A stretch of DNA of 52,652 nt, taken from Paenibacillus sp. Root444D2 (lineage in GTDB: Bacteria > Bacillota > Bacilli > Paenibacillales > NBRC-103111). The notes beneath the pieces were generated by a model. The model was not told the origin of the DNA and searched no databases. It saw only the letters and a list, made by a program, of their open reading frames with translations. Numbering within the stretch: the stretch's first letter is position 1; the number at the start of each line of letters is the position of its first letter. Shown here one piece after another: positions 1 to 11,310 of the stretch. The stretch spans positions 1-52,652 of the forward strand of contig NZ_LMEO01000027.1 of NCBI RefSeq assembly GCF_001426375.1. The letters are read 5' to 3'. A program made the position numbers and the translations under genes.

Positions 1-145
1 AAAGCTGAAATGCTCATTGACTTGCTAGCGAGATTATTCATCTCATTATAGTCGATTGCTCGACTGTGCTTACTCACTCGTTGTTCAGTTTTCAAAGATC
101 AATTTCTTTCGTTTTAATCCTTCACCCCTCAAAGGCGACTTGATT
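1..145 (-). other. 5' leader of an rRNA operon with boxA (partial)
   Basis: Read on the minus strand, this is transcribed leader running off the window. Positions 87-101 carry the boxA antitermination motif, TGATCTTTGAAAACT on the minus strand, which is where NusB/S10 load on rRNA transcripts. The 16S gene itself is not in the window. In Bacillus subtilis rrnO also follows gyrA, which supports the reading. Confidence 0.75.
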
Positions 146-175
146 AATATACCACATCAGCCCATTCGATTGCAA
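146..175 (-). promoter_or_regulatory. rRNA operon promoter P2 (downstream)
   Basis: A second minus-strand promoter repeats the same boxes: TTGCAA at 170-175 and TATATT at 146-151 with an 18-base spacer. It lies about 84 bases downstream of P1. Tandem promoters with identical boxes are typical of Bacillota rRNA operons. Confidence 0.72.
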
Positions 176-229
176 GAACTTTTTTAATTTCTTTCGTTCT
201 TTCGTTCGACCGCCGAAGCGACAAGGAGT

Positions 230-258
230 AATATAACAAATCTAAAAACAGATTGCAA
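230..258 (-). promoter_or_regulatory. rRNA operon promoter P1 (upstream)
   Basis: On the minus strand a TTGCAA -35 box (253-258) and a TATATT -10 box (230-235) are separated by exactly 17 bases. It points off the left edge of the window towards a boxA-containing leader, as expected for the first of two tandem rRNA promoters. The spacing and boxes are seen directly; the rRNA assignment is inferred from the leader and from the usual position of an rrn operon after gyrA near oriC. Confidence 0.75.
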
Positions 259-289
259 GCTTTATTTTTCATTTCTTAATAATAAAGAA

Positions 290-308
290 AACCCCTGCAT
301 CAGGGGTT
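290..308 (-). terminator. Terminator of the HD-GYP gene
   Basis: AACCCCTG and CAGGGGTT form an 8-bp stem with a CAT loop. On the minus strand the stem is followed by TTTTC. It closes the transcript of the 329-1402 gene just before the rRNA promoters start. Confidence 0.8.
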
Positions 309-328
309 AACATTACTCTCTATGTCTT

Positions 329-1402
329 TTAAATATGACCAATAACATCTTGAATGAATAGGCTTCTTTCTAATGTTAAATTTACGATCGTTCCATTAAC
401 GTTAATCCAAGGTCTTGTAGGATGCGAGCGATCGGAGAAAATAATCTCACCTACACGGTTATCGCTTAGTTTTACGATTGTTCCATTGCTGATTTGTGTG
501 GACTTGTTCATAAATACTTGAACCAGGGTTGGATCTACTTTACCGAATGATTCTGTGAAGAGCTGCTCTAGTACAACATACGGCGATAAAGCCGTTTTAT
601 AGTAACGCTCATTGGTCATGGCGTTATAAATATCAGCAATCGCTACTATTTTGGCATACATGTGAATCTTGTCACCTTTAACGCCTAAAGGATAACCCGA
701 CCCATCCTCACGTTCATGATGCTGAATGGCCGTTAATTTGACACCTTCGTTAATACCGGAAATATTTTTAAGAATCTGATACCCGATTAGCGTGTGTTGT
801 TTAATCTCATCCATTTCAGATGCTGTTAGGGAACTCTTCTTCTCAAGAATGGCAGGATCAACTTTGGATATACCAATGTCATGTAAGAGACCAGCTAACG
901 CTATTTGCATTAGATCTTTCTGAGGAAGACCATGCCATCTAGCTAATGAATAAGCGGTTAAGCTGACCTGAATACTTTTGTGATAAATGTAATCTTGCAA
1001 ACTGCGATTTTTCGGAGTGAAAGTAAGTACTTTATAGGCATCAATATGTTGAATGAGTGCTTCAAGACCGTTTCGAAGATCTAAAATAGGAAGAGGTTGT
1101 CCACCATTAGCGAGATAAAAAACGCGTTTAAGCAGCTTCAACATATTCTGGTATTCCATATAAAAAGGATGAACGGTTGCAACTTCATTCGGTTTCGTTT
1201 CTTCACTCGTGGCTTCGGATTCTATACCATTCTTAGACTCAATAAAGACAGAGGAAATGAGAAACGCTTTTAGAATCTCAATTTCTCTTTCACTAATGAC
1301 TTTTCCTTTATTGAAAAGTACATTTCCCAATTTCGTTATTACGTTATCGCCTAATCTTTCACCATATTTTAATTGAGAAACGGCTACTGTCGGCACAATC
1401 AT
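329..1402 (-). CDS. HD-GYP domain protein, probable c-di-GMP phosphodiesterase
   Basis: The 357-residue protein has an N-terminal region of unassigned fold (about 1-130) and an HD-GYP domain. The metal-binding HDIG motif is at residues 174-177, and HHEREDGSGYP at 228-238 is the GYP signature with its preceding histidines. HD-GYP enzymes of this form linearise or fully hydrolyse cyclic di-GMP; the substrate here is inferred from the intact motif. There is no signal peptide or membrane segment, so it should be cytosolic. AAGGTGA precedes the ATG well. It sits downstream of gyrA in the same orientation, but a terminator between them (1447-1471) suggests mostly separate transcription. Confidence 0.88.
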   Translation of the reverse strand: MIVPTVAVSQLKYGERLGDNVITKLGNVLFNKGKVISEREIEILKAFLISSVFIESKNGIESEATSEETKPNEVATVHPFYMEYQNMLKLLKRVFYLANGGQPLPILDLRNGLEALIQHIDAYKVLTFTPKNRSLQDYIYHKSIQVSLTAYSLARWHGLPQKDLMQIALAGLLHDIGISKVDPAILEKKSSLTASEMDEIKQHTLIGYQILKNISGINEGVKLTAIQHHEREDGSGYPLGVKGDKIHMYAKIVAIADIYNAMTNERYYKTALSPYVVLEQLFTESFGKVDPTLVQVFMNKSTQISNGTIVKLSDNRVGEIIFSDRSHPTRPWINVNGTIVNLTLERSLFIQDVIGHI

Positions 1403-1446
1403 TCACTCACCTTAATTTTTCTTATACTTCTTATTGTAAAGTAAAA

Positions 1447-1471
1447 GGGATGGGTTTGTAAGCCCCATCCC
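1447..1471 (-). terminator. gyrA terminator
   Basis: GGGATGGG (1447-1454) pairs with CCCATCCC (1464-1471). On the minus strand this strong stem is followed by TTTTACTTT. It lies 6 bases beyond the gyrA stop codon. Confidence 0.8.
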
Positions 1472-1477
1472 GACATT

Positions 1478-3967
1478 TTATTCTTCTGTATCTGTTACTT
1501 CTGTTTCTTCCCAATCGCCGTCTTCCTCATTCTCGCTTTGCTCTTCATTTTTCTGCACGCGAGCTAAGGTTCCAACTTCATCGTCTTCACGAATATTGAT
1601 TAAGCGCACACCCTGCGTGTTACGACCCATCATAGAAATCCCATCCATGCTTGTACGAATAACAGTACCCGATGCAGTAATAATCATAAGATCCTCATCA
1701 TTTTGCACAACTTTAAGACCGACAATTGGGCCGTTCTTATCTGTGACGTTCAAAGTCTTAATCCCTTTACCACCGCGAGACTGAATCCGATACTCAGAAA
1801 CAGGCGTTCTCTTACCAAAACCTTTGGTCGTTACAATGAGTACACTATTATCTTCATGGACAACGTCCATATCAATAACCGTATCTTCTGGATCCAAGTG
1901 TATCCCTTTAACCCCAGTAGCAGACCTACCCATGGAACGAACATCTTGTTCTGGGAAATGGATGGACATGCCGAGCTTGGTTCCCATAATAATACCTTGG
2001 TTACCGTCAGTCAGCTTAACGCCAATGAGATCATCATCGTCCCGTAAATTAATGGCGATTAAGCCACCTTTACGAATGTTTGAATAATCGTCAATCGGGG
2101 TTTTCTTCACAACCCCTTGCTTCGTTGCAAAGAATAAGTACTGCTCTGTTTCGAAGCTTTCTACCGGAATCACCGCGTTAACCGTCTCACCTTGCTCGAT
2201 CTGGATTAAGTTAATGATTGGTGTTCCACGAGCCGTCCGGCTCAAATCCGGAATCTCATAAGCTTTCAAACGATACACTTTACCTTTATTCGTAAAGAAC
2301 ATCAAATAATGATGCGTATTCGTTACGAATAAGTGTTCGACGAAGTCATTGTCCTTGGTATCCATTCCGACAATGCCACGTCCTCCACGCTTCTGGTTCC
2401 GATACGTCGTAACCGGAAGACGCTTAATGTAACCCGTATGCGTAATCGTGATAACGACATCTTCACGCGGGATGAGGTCTTCATCTTCGATGCTTTCCTC
2501 ACCAACCGTAATTTCGGAACGTCGCTCATCGCCGAATTTCTCTTTAATTTCATTCAATTCTTCGCTAATGATAGCTAGAATCAGATTCTCATCAGCAAGA
2601 ATCGCTTTAAGCTCAGCGATTTTCTTCATAAGTTCAGCATACTCAGCTTCGATCTTCTCACGTTCTAAGCCTGTTAAACGCTGTAGACGCATATCGAGAA
2701 TTGCTTGAGCTTGATCGAGGCTCAAATTAAACGTAGTCATGAGCCCTTCTCTAGCTTCGTCCGTCGTACGGGAAGCACGAATCAAGGCAATAACTTGATC
2801 TAAGTGATCAAGTGCGATGCGCAAGCCTTCCAAAATGTGAGCGCGCGCTTCCGCTTTACGCAGATCATACTCAGTTCTACGGCGAATGACTTCTTGCTGA
2901 TGCTTGAGGTAATAATGCAGCATCTCGCGAAGATTTAGAACCCTTGGTTCGCCGTTGACGAGTGCTAGCATAATAATACCGAAGTTCGATTGCATGGCTG
3001 TATGTTTAAACAAGTTATTCAGAACAACATGCGGATTGACGTCGCGACGAAGCTCGATGACAACTCGCATACCGTTGCGGTCGGATTCATCTCGAAGATC
3101 CGTGATACCATCAATCTTTTTCTCTCGAACAAGTTCCGCAATTTTCTCAACTAATCTAGCTTTATTTACTTGATAAGGCAGCTCATTAACAATGATTCTA
3201 GCTTTATTATTGTTTTCTTCAATAATAGTTCTAGCACGCATCGTAACAGAACCTCTGCCTGTTTGATAGGCTTGCCTAATCCCCTCACGGCCTAAGATAA
3301 AGCCAGCTGTAGGGAAATCCGGTCCTTTGATAGCTTGCATCAGTTCAAGAGGTGTAATATCCGGATTTTCAATCATCATTTGGATACCTTCGATAACCTC
3401 ACGAAGGTTATGAGGAGGAATGTTTGTAGCCATCCCTACCGCAATCCCGGAGCTTCCGTTCACAAGCAAGTTCGGAAAACGAGAAGGGAGAACAACCGGT
3501 TCATTTTCTTCGCCATCATAGTTTGGTTTATAGTCAATTGTCTCTTTGTTAATATCACGAAGAAGCTCCATCGCGATCTTCGACAAGCGAGCTTCGGTAT
3601 AACGCATGGCCGCTGCCATATCTCCGTCGATCGATCCAAAGTTACCATGACCATCAACCAGCATATAACGAAGTGAGAAATCTTGCGCCATCCGAACCAT
3701 CGTCTCATAAACCGCAGTGTCTCCATGCGGATGGTACTTACCGATGACTTCACCAACGATTCTCGCTGATTTCTTATGTGGTTTATCTGGAGACATGCCT
3801 AGCTCAGACATCGCAAACAAGATACGACGATGAACAGGCTTCAGACCGTCTCTTACATCTGGCAGTGCACGACTGACAATGATACTCATCGCATAGTCTA
3901 AGAAAGATGTACGCATTTCGGTAGAAATGTCAATTTCTTTGACTTGCGAATGTAATTCTTCGCTCAT
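1478..3967 (-). CDS. gyrA: DNA gyrase subunit A
   Basis: This is the breakage-reunion subunit of gyrase, which introduces negative supercoils with GyrB as an A2B2 tetramer. The 829-residue length is typical. The catalytic tyrosine is Y123 in MRYTEAR. The quinolone-resistance region reads [10 protein letters not shown], with threonine at residue 84 where E. coli and B. subtilis have serine. The GyrA-box motif QKRGGRGI lies at the start of the C-terminal beta-pinwheel, so this is GyrA rather than ParC. The last ~25 residues form a Glu/Asp-rich tail. gyrB lies upstream with a 46-base gap, and the two are probably cotranscribed. Confidence 0.98.
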   Translation of the reverse strand: MSEELHSQVKEIDISTEMRTSFLDYAMSIIVSRALPDVRDGLKPVHRRILFAMSELGMSPDKPHKKSARIVGEVIGKYHPHGDTAVYETMVRMAQDFSLRYMLVDGHGNFGSIDGDMAAAMRYTEARLSKIAMELLRDINKETIDYKPNYDGEENEPVVLPSRFPNLLVNGSSGIAVGMATNIPPHNLREVIEGIQMMIENPDITPLELMQAIKGPDFPTAGFILGREGIRQAYQTGRGSVTMRARTIIEENNNKARIIVNELPYQVNKARLVEKIAELVREKKIDGITDLRDESDRNGMRVVIELRRDVNPHVVLNNLFKHTAMQSNFGIIMLALVNGEPRVLNLREMLHYYLKHQQEVIRRRTEYDLRKAEARAHILEGLRIALDHLDQVIALIRASRTTDEAREGLMTTFNLSLDQAQAILDMRLQRLTGLEREKIEAEYAELMKKIAELKAILADENLILAIISEELNEIKEKFGDERRSEITVGEESIEDEDLIPREDVVITITHTGYIKRLPVTTYRNQKRGGRGIVGMDTKDNDFVEHLFVTNTHHYLMFFTNKGKVYRLKAYEIPDLSRTARGTPIINLIQIEQGETVNAVIPVESFETEQYLFFATKQGVVKKTPIDDYSNIRKGGLIAINLRDDDDLIGVKLTDGNQGIIMGTKLGMSIHFPEQDVRSMGRSATGVKGIHLDPEDTVIDMDVVHEDNSVLIVTTKGFGKRTPVSEYRIQSRGGKGIKTLNVTDKNGPIVGLKVVQNDEDLMIITASGTVIRTSMDGISMMGRNTQGVRLINIREDDEVGTLARVQKNEEQSENEEDGDWEETEVTDTEE

Positions 3968-4013
3968 GAATGTTCCTCCTGAAAGCTTACATCGTTAGCA
4001 ACGTCTAGGACGT

Positions 4014-6053
<2,040 letters not shown>

Positions 6054-6082
6054 TTATTTCTTTCCTATGTGGGGAGAAAAGG

Positions 6083-6331
6083 TTAATTCGTTAATAATTG
6101 ATGCGCTCTTTTCTTGAGCGTAGTAGAGGAAATTGGAGAATAATACACTTTACTCTTCGTAACAACGAGTGATTTGCAATCTTCTTCGCCGATTTGTTCT
6201 GTTTTTTTATCTTTTAAAGCTTGCTGTATGAATTGTTTCGATATTTTGGAAGATTTCTCGATCGAGATATCGAAAATAGCAATCAGTTCGGATGCTCTAA
6301 TAATTTTCTCTCCACCCAAATGAATAAACAT
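6083..6331 (-). CDS. remB: Extracellular matrix regulator RemB (RemA-like, DUF370)
   Basis: This is an 82-residue DUF370-family protein starting MFIHLGGEKIIRASELIAIF. In B. subtilis RemB (YaaB) lies between recF and gyrB and is a paralogue of the DNA-binding regulator RemA, which activates biofilm-matrix genes. Position and N-terminal sequence match; the regulatory role is inferred from the family. The gap to recF is 5 bases, so it is translated from the recF transcript. Confidence 0.85.
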   Translation of the reverse strand: MFIHLGGEKIIRASELIAIFDISIEKSSKISKQFIQQALKDKKTEQIGEEDCKSLVVTKSKVYYSPISSTTLKKRAHQLLTN

Positions 6332-6336
6332 GCTCC

Positions 6337-7455
6337 TCAGCTCCTGCCGCTTACATTTCCTTTCAAAACATGAAACACGGAAGCATGATCCAGTTGATCC
6401 AAATGGACACTTTCTAGACCTGTTGTTGTAATAAACGTTTGCACTTTCTGCTGAAATGTACGGATCAGTTGTGTCTGTCTATACTCATCAAGCTCGGATA
6501 GCACATCATCCAGCAATAATAGGGGATACTCGCCAACTTCCTCATGAATAAGCTCTATTTCTGCAAGCTTAAGTGATAACGCTGTTGTTCGTTGCTGACC
6601 CTGTGATCCATACGTTTGGACTTCTTTGTCGTTGATGTAAAAAAGAAGATCGTCACGATGAGGGCCCACTAACGTAACACCTCTTCGGAATTCCTGATCT
6701 CTAACCAATGATAACTTTATCATAAATTGGTCTAATAAAACAGATTCATCTTCAAACGGTGTCATGTCAAAAGAGGGGGAATAGCGAATAAGTAGCTCCT
6801 CACTATCGTTCGTAATCCCTCTATGGATCGTTTCCGCCCATTGTTGTAGCTTCTTAATAAAGCTTTGACGCTTTTTCATAATTTTAACACCATACTGTGC
6901 TAATTGTTCATTCCAAATGTCTAACATCGCGTCTGGCGCGGTTTTTCCTGGAAAAGATTGCTTTAAATAATTGTTCCGCTGCACCAAAATTTTCTGATAT
7001 TGCGATAAATCATGCAGATAGGAGGGCTGTACTTGGCCAATCTCCATATCAAGGAAACGCCTTCTAATACCCGGAGTTCCTTTGACGATCTCCAAGTCTT
7101 CCGGAGCAAACATGACCACATTCAAAGCACCGATAAAGTTACTAAGCTTCTTTTGTTCGAGGCCATTGATTTTCGCTTTTTTACCTTTGGTTGAAATGGA
7201 GAGATCCAGCTTACAGCTCCCATATCGCTTCTGAATTTCCGCATGCAGCTGCGTCTGCTCACCGTTCCAGCCAATTAATTCTTTATCCTGATGGGTGCGA
7301 TGTGATTTCGTCATGGCCATTACATAGATTGATTCCAATAAATTAGTTTTGCCCTGGGCATTAGGTCCAACGAATATATTCACATTGCTATCCGTTGTTA
7401 GCTCAATCTGGTCATAATTTCTGTAATGACTGAGTACGAGTCTATTCAAAAACAT
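6337..7455 (-). CDS. recF: DNA replication and repair ATPase RecF
   Basis: This SMC-like ABC ATPase loads RecA at single-strand gaps together with RecO and RecR. It has Walker A GPNAQGKTNLLES near residue 30, an ABC signature region YGSQGQQRTTALSLKLAE near residue 285, and Walker B LLLLDDVLSELD near residue 315. The 372-residue length is normal. AGGAGG stands ten bases before the ATG. It lies in the dnaA-dnaN-yaaA-recF cluster next to remB. Confidence 0.97.
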   Translation of the reverse strand: MFLNRLVLSHYRNYDQIELTTDSNVNIFVGPNAQGKTNLLESIYVMAMTKSHRTHQDKELIGWNGEQTQLHAEIQKRYGSCKLDLSISTKGKKAKINGLEQKKLSNFIGALNVVMFAPEDLEIVKGTPGIRRRFLDMEIGQVQPSYLHDLSQYQKILVQRNNYLKQSFPGKTAPDAMLDIWNEQLAQYGVKIMKKRQSFIKKLQQWAETIHRGITNDSEELLIRYSPSFDMTPFEDESVLLDQFMIKLSLVRDQEFRRGVTLVGPHRDDLLFYINDKEVQTYGSQGQQRTTALSLKLAEIELIHEEVGEYPLLLLDDVLSELDEYRQTQLIRTFQQKVQTFITTTGLESVHLDQLDHASVFHVLKGNVSGRS

Positions 7456-7483
7456 GGGTGGCCATCCTCCTGGGTTAATCCGA

Positions 7484-7699
7484 TCAGGAGCTAACGACTT
7501 CGAATTGTCCGAAACCCTCCACGGTTACCACATCTTGCGGCACGAGTTTCCGGCCTCTACGATTTTCAGCTTGTCCGTTCACTTCAATTTTTGTATCCAC
7601 AACAAAAAATTTGGCTTGTCCACCTGTGGATATACAGTCCGATAATTTCAGAAACTGTCCAAGTGTAATATAGTCCGTATTTATGGGGATCTGTTTCAT
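7484..7699 (-). CDS. yaaA: S4-domain RNA-binding protein YaaA
   Basis: This 71-residue S4-like protein shows the typical GQAKFFVVDTKIEVNGQAENRRGRKL segment split between its two halves. The family is called YaaA or RlbA in Bacillus and is linked to ribosome assembly. The frame is open from a GTG at 7708, but that GTG overlaps the AAGGAG ribosome site. The ATG at 7697-7699 (MKQIPINTDYITLGQ) is eight bases beyond AAGGAG and is preferred. It lies between dnaN and recF as in Bacillus. Confidence 0.9.
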   Translation of the reverse strand: MKQIPINTDYITLGQFLKLSDCISTGGQAKFFVVDTKIEVNGQAENRRGRKLVPQDVVTVEGFGQFEVVSS

Positions 7700-7711
7700 A
7701 TAGCGCACTCC

Positions 7712-8854
7712 TTAATTCGTTGTTCGATACGGCAAAATAAGCTGCAGAATGTTTGTGGAATCTTGTGGTTTCATGATGATTGGCTGCATAGCTCCAGTAA
7801 ATCCGATGTGAATGAACTCAGAATCAAGAACTTTAAGCGCATCGAGCATATATTTGGAGTTAAATGAGATTTTGAGTAACTCACCGGCAATATGCTGCAG
7901 GTTAATTTGCTCCGTTACTTTTCCAAGTTCGGAAGAACTTGAAGAAATCTCAATCGTCTGGTCTTCAAGCATCATCATTTTCACGATGTTTGTCTTATCT
8001 TCTCTCGAAAGTAAGTAAGCACGGTCGATGGCTTCAGCTAATTCTTTGGTTGGTACAACCATTTCGGTTTGAAAAGATTGCGGAATCAGCTTCGATGTAT
8101 CCGGGTAAGTTCCGTCTAAAATGCGAGAATAGAACAAAATTGAATGAATTTTGAATAAAACCTGATTGTCGGAAATAACTATATCTATAAGGGAGTTTTG
8201 ATCAGGCAAAATTTTGCTTAATTCGTTCAGAGTTCGGCCTGCGATAACAATGTTAGGTAGTTGATGAGCATTATCATTATCAACCGTTACTTCTCTACTA
8301 GCGAGTCGATGACGATCACAAGCAATAAATTTTAGTTTATCACCTGAGATGCTCCAGAGCACACCCGTAAGAATAGGCGTCGATTCATTCGTTGATACGG
8401 CATATGAAGTTTGCTTTATCATCGTTTTCAGCAAATCGCTGGGCAAACGAAGCATTTTACTTTCTTCTATTTCAGGCAGCAGCGGATACTCATCTGGATC
8501 GAGCCCCATGATTTGAATCTCAGAAGAACCAGAACGAATAATCGTTTGAAAGTTATTTCTTACTTCAATCTCGATTAATTGTGCAGGTAGTTTACGAATA
8601 ATTTCAACGAAGAATTTGGCTGGAAGAACGACACTACCGGCTTGAAATAGTTCAATAATTTTAATCTTATCATTTTCACTAGGGGTAAAGCTTTGAATCG
8701 AAATATCCGTATCGCTTGCTGTAAGGGTTACACCGCTTAAGGTTGCATCTATTTTGATCCCTGTAAGGATAGGTATGGTTGTACGAGAGGATATGGCCTT
8801 GGAAACGTGACCAATGGATTCAATGAGATGGTCTTTTAGGATGGTTAATTTCAT
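7712..8854 (-). CDS. dnaN: DNA polymerase III beta sliding clamp
   Basis: This 380-residue protein forms the ring that tethers the replicative polymerase to DNA. It has three repeated clamp domains. Family segments include ISSRTTIPILTGIKID near the start, LPAKFFVEIIRKLP around residue 80, and the C-terminal QPIIMKPQ and LILPYRT, which form the protein-binding pocket. It lies downstream of dnaA across a 179-base spacer that contains origin elements, as in Bacillus. Confidence 0.98.
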   Translation of the reverse strand: MKLTILKDHLIESIGHVSKAISSRTTIPILTGIKIDATLSGVTLTASDTDISIQSFTPSENDKIKIIELFQAGSVVLPAKFFVEIIRKLPAQLIEIEVRNNFQTIIRSGSSEIQIMGLDPDEYPLLPEIEESKMLRLPSDLLKTMIKQTSYAVSTNESTPILTGVLWSISGDKLKFIACDRHRLASREVTVDNDNAHQLPNIVIAGRTLNELSKILPDQNSLIDIVISDNQVLFKIHSILFYSRILDGTYPDTSKLIPQSFQTEMVVPTKELAEAIDRAYLLSREDKTNIVKMMMLEDQTIEISSSSSELGKVTEQINLQHIAGELLKISFNSKYMLDALKVLDSEFIHIGFTGAMQPIIMKPQDSTNILQLILPYRTTN

Positions 8855-8920
8855 GATTTCACTCCTGTGGTTCTTTTTTTCATTGCGTTAGCATAATCAT
8901 TATATAATAACATTCTTTAT

Positions 8921-8956
8921 TAGTAATAGCAGTAGGGGCTCTGGATATGTGGATAT
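8921..8956. promoter_or_regulatory. Basal unwinding element of oriC: DnaA-trio run, GC spacer and two DnaA boxes
   Basis: In the dnaA-dnaN spacer two adjacent DnaA-box-like nonamers, TCTGGATAT (8940-8948) and TGTGGATAT (8948-8956), are followed leftwards by a GC-rich stretch. Then comes TAGTAATAGCAGTAG (8921-8935). Read 3' to 5' from the boxes this is GAT-GAC-GAT-AAT-GAT, which matches the DnaA-trio pattern described for bacterial unwinding regions. An AT-rich stretch continues to 8900. The arrangement is seen directly; the unwinding function is inferred from the B. subtilis origin. Confidence 0.62.
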
Positions 8957-8979
8957 GTAGATGAACCTTATATAAATCA

Positions 8980-9014
8980 AGCCTATCCACATGTGAATAG
9001 ATTGTGCATAGGCT
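8980..9014. promoter_or_regulatory. DnaA-box-like cluster in an inverted repeat after dnaA
   Basis: CTATCCACA (8983-8991, one mismatch from TTATCCACA) is followed at once by TGTGAATAG (8992-9000) and by TGTGCATAG (9003-9011), both inverted and with two mismatches. The outer arms AGCCTAT (8980-8986) and ATAGGCT (9008-9014) pair. The element could therefore also act as a hairpin at the dnaA 3' end, but no T-run follows on the minus strand. Confidence 0.55.
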
Positions 9015-9033
9015 CACCCAAAATTAAATGTTA

Positions 9034-10398
9034 TCAAGAGGGGTTCTTGATGCGTTCTGTCAGATTATGAACGATCTTGTAAAGATCCTGATCTACTTTT
9101 AATTGTTGTGATATTTTATCATGGGCATGGATAACCGTTGTATGGTCACGACCACCAAAATTATCTCCGATTTTCGGCAAAGAGAAGTCCGTCAGCTCAC
9201 GTGCCAGGTACATCGCGACCTGTCTAGGGAATGCGACGGCTTTTGTTCGTTTACGGGCTTTGAAATCCTCTAGCTTTAAACCATAGAATTCTCCAACCCG
9301 CTGCTGAATATCCTGTATCGTGATGACCCGTGGTCGATTCGATGGAATAATATCTTTCAATGCTTCGGCTGTTAGATGCACGCTAATATCCTGATTAATA
9401 AGGGATGAATATGCAACAACTCGAATTAAAGCACCTTCAAGCTCACGAATATTCGTATCAATTTGGTTCGCGATATAGATCATCGCTTCATTCGGAATTT
9501 CAAGATTCTCTGCTTTCGCTTTCTTGCGAAGAATGGCTATGCGTGTTTCTAAATCTGGGGGCTGAATGTCTGTAATTAATCCCCACTCAAATCTCGAGCG
9601 TAACCGATCTTCCAGGGTTGGAATTTCTTTGGGCGGCCGGTCACTAGAGATAATAATTTGTTTGCCTTCTTCATGAAGCGCATTAAATGTATGGAAAAAC
9701 TCTTCCTGCGTACCTTCTTTACCAGCGAGGAATTGAATATCATCAATCAATAGTACATCGATCGTTCTATATTTATTACGAAATCCTTCGCCGCGGTTAT
9801 CACGGACCGCATTAATAAATTCATTCGTGAACTTTTCTGATGAAATATATAAAACACGTGCCCCAGGGTTATGTTCTAACACATAGTGACCAATGGCATG
9901 CATTAAATGTGTCTTACCTAAACCAACTCCTCCATAAAGAAAGAGGGGATTATAAGCTTTAGCTGGTGCTTCGGCAACAGCCAAGGATGCAGCATGAGCG
10001 AATCGATTGCCTGATCCGATAACGAACGTATCAAATGTATACCTGGCATTCATCATATTGGTGAAATTTTCTTCACCTGTAACGATCGCAGGACCTTTAG
10101 GTGGAATAACAGCTGGTTGAACCGCTGTTGACTGAGATTTCTGCTCTTCCGTTTCAATGATGAATTTCACAGAAACATGTTTACCCGTAAAGTCATAAAT
10201 GGTTCCTTCAATTAGCTTGGTATAACGGCTTTCGAGCCATTCCTGAGCAAAATTGTTCGGCGCACAAATAACGACAGTTGAATCATTGAATACTGTCGCT
10301 TTGGTTGATTTAAGCCAAGTGTCGAAGCTTGGTTTACTGAGTTTGGTTTGAATAATCGTTAAAATTTGCTGCCATAAGTCCGTAGAATGGCCTTCCAC
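9034..10398 (-). CDS. dnaA: Chromosomal replication initiator DnaA
   Basis: This AAA+ initiator binds DnaA boxes and melts oriC. It is 454 residues long. Domain I is about 1-85, followed by a linker and the AAA+ core with Walker A GGVGLGKT at 156-163 and Walker B LLIDDIQF. The C-terminal domain IV carries the DNA-recognition signature [11 protein letters not shown]. Translation starts at GTG (10396-10398) with AAAGGAG upstream. DnaA boxes on both sides of the gene suggest autoregulation. Confidence 0.98.
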   Translation of the reverse strand: MEGHSTDLWQQILTIIQTKLSKPSFDTWLKSTKATVFNDSTVVICAPNNFAQEWLESRYTKLIEGTIYDFTGKHVSVKFIIETEEQKSQSTAVQPAVIPPKGPAIVTGEENFTNMMNARYTFDTFVIGSGNRFAHAASLAVAEAPAKAYNPLFLYGGVGLGKTHLMHAIGHYVLEHNPGARVLYISSEKFTNEFINAVRDNRGEGFRNKYRTIDVLLIDDIQFLAGKEGTQEEFFHTFNALHEEGKQIIISSDRPPKEIPTLEDRLRSRFEWGLITDIQPPDLETRIAILRKKAKAENLEIPNEAMIYIANQIDTNIRELEGALIRVVAYSSLINQDISVHLTAEALKDIIPSNRPRVITIQDIQQRVGEFYGLKLEDFKARKRTKAVAFPRQVAMYLARELTDFSLPKIGDNFGGRDHTTVIHAHDKISQQLKVDQDLYKIVHNLTERIKNPS

Positions 10399-11029
10399 AG
10401 TAATTCACTCCTTTGAAATCAAACATGTGGCATAAGGCCAGTAAAGATATGTTCGGTTTATAAAGCTTTATTGTAAAATCTCGAAATTAAGCAATTCACA
10501 TTAAACGTTCGGCTTAATCGAAATCTGTATATAGCTTGTGCGGTTAACAACGAAAAGAACCTTTATGTCTGATGCGGTCAAGAAAGGACGATTTTTGTCG
10601 ATTTTATCCACATTACTAAGGATCGGCTGAAATGACTTATTCTTGTAGAGGGAAAATTGTGCACATTGTTATCCACAGGTTGTTGATAAGTCGGAGAGTT
10701 AGTGGTGTCTATCCACAACAGAAACATTATCATCTTATCAAAAGATTACTTGTTAATCAACGGATTGTTTGATATTATCCACATTTACAACAAGTTGTGC
10801 ATAGATTTTGTTCACAACACAAGATATTGTTGATATTATGTTAATTTTCGACAAGCTTCTCTGTGGAGAGGTGAAATTTTATACACAGGTTGTTCTTTTT
10901 TTTATATTTATGGAGAAAATGTCCTCTTCACCTGTACACTCGGGTATGTTGACTTTCTGCTGTAGAAATGATTTAATGAGTAGTAGAAATTTTGTAGGAT
11001 GGATATCCTCAGGTAGGGAGGTGCTATAG
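10399..11029. other. oriC: Chromosomal origin region oriC (dnaA-rpmH spacer)
   Basis: This 631-base spacer holds no convincing gene. Perfect DnaA boxes TTATCCACA occur at 10604-10612, 10669-10677 and 10775-10783. Single-mismatch boxes lie at 10681-10689 (inverted TTATCAACA), 10709-10717 (CTATCCACA) and 10879-10887 (TTATACACA); TGTGCATAG at 10796-10804 has two mismatches. The density and the position between divergent dnaA and rpmH match the incA/incB half of the B. subtilis origin. The dnaA promoter should lie in 10399-10600, but I could not pick convincing -35/-10 boxes. Confidence 0.9.
10949..10977 (+). promoter_or_regulatory. rpmH promoter
   Basis: TTGACT (10949-10954) and TTTAAT (10972-10977) are separated by 17 bases and lie about 50 bases before the rpmH start codon. 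The last DnaA box of the array lies 60 bases upstream. Confidence 0.6.
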
Positions 11030-11164
11030 ATGGGTCCGACGTTTAACCCGAATACGAGAAAGCGTAAGAAGAATCATGGTTTCCGTAAAAGAATGAGCAC
11101 GAAGAACGGTCGTAAAGTTCTACAAGCTCGTCGTCTTAAAGGAAGAAAAATTCTTAGCGCGTAA
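11030..11164 (+). CDS. rpmH: Large ribosomal subunit protein bL34
   Basis: This is a 44-residue, Arg/Lys-rich protein beginning [20 protein letters not shown] and ending LKGRKILSA. Length, basic character and both termini match bL34 of the 50S subunit. GGGAGG lies just before the ATG. It starts the conserved rpmH-rnpA-yidC-jag run on the right of oriC. Confidence 0.97.
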   Translation: MGPTFNPNTRKRKKNHGFRKRMSTKNGRKVLQARRLKGRKILSA

Positions 11165-11169
11165 AAATG

Positions 11170-11195
11170 AGGCTCCGGAAGGGGCTTTTTTTTTT
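11170..11195 (+). terminator. Terminator or attenuator after rpmH
   Basis: AGGCTCC (11170-11176) pairs with GGGGCTT (11181-11187), with two G-T pairs and a GGAA loop, followed by a run of T's. It would let only part of the rpmH transcript continue into rnpA. Confidence 0.7.
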
Positions 11196-11310
11196 GCATT
11201 TTGTTGGATGGTTTATATGGGGATATTTCTGTTAAAACTATATAAGCTAATTAATATTGTATAAAAACAAAATTTAATCTTGGAGTCATCTGTCTGGAGC
11301 GTACATAATC

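Noticed and set aside
10808..11029. 73-codon frame in the oriC spacer
   Set aside because: It covers a DnaA box and the rpmH promoter, has no ribosome site and no recognisable protein pattern.
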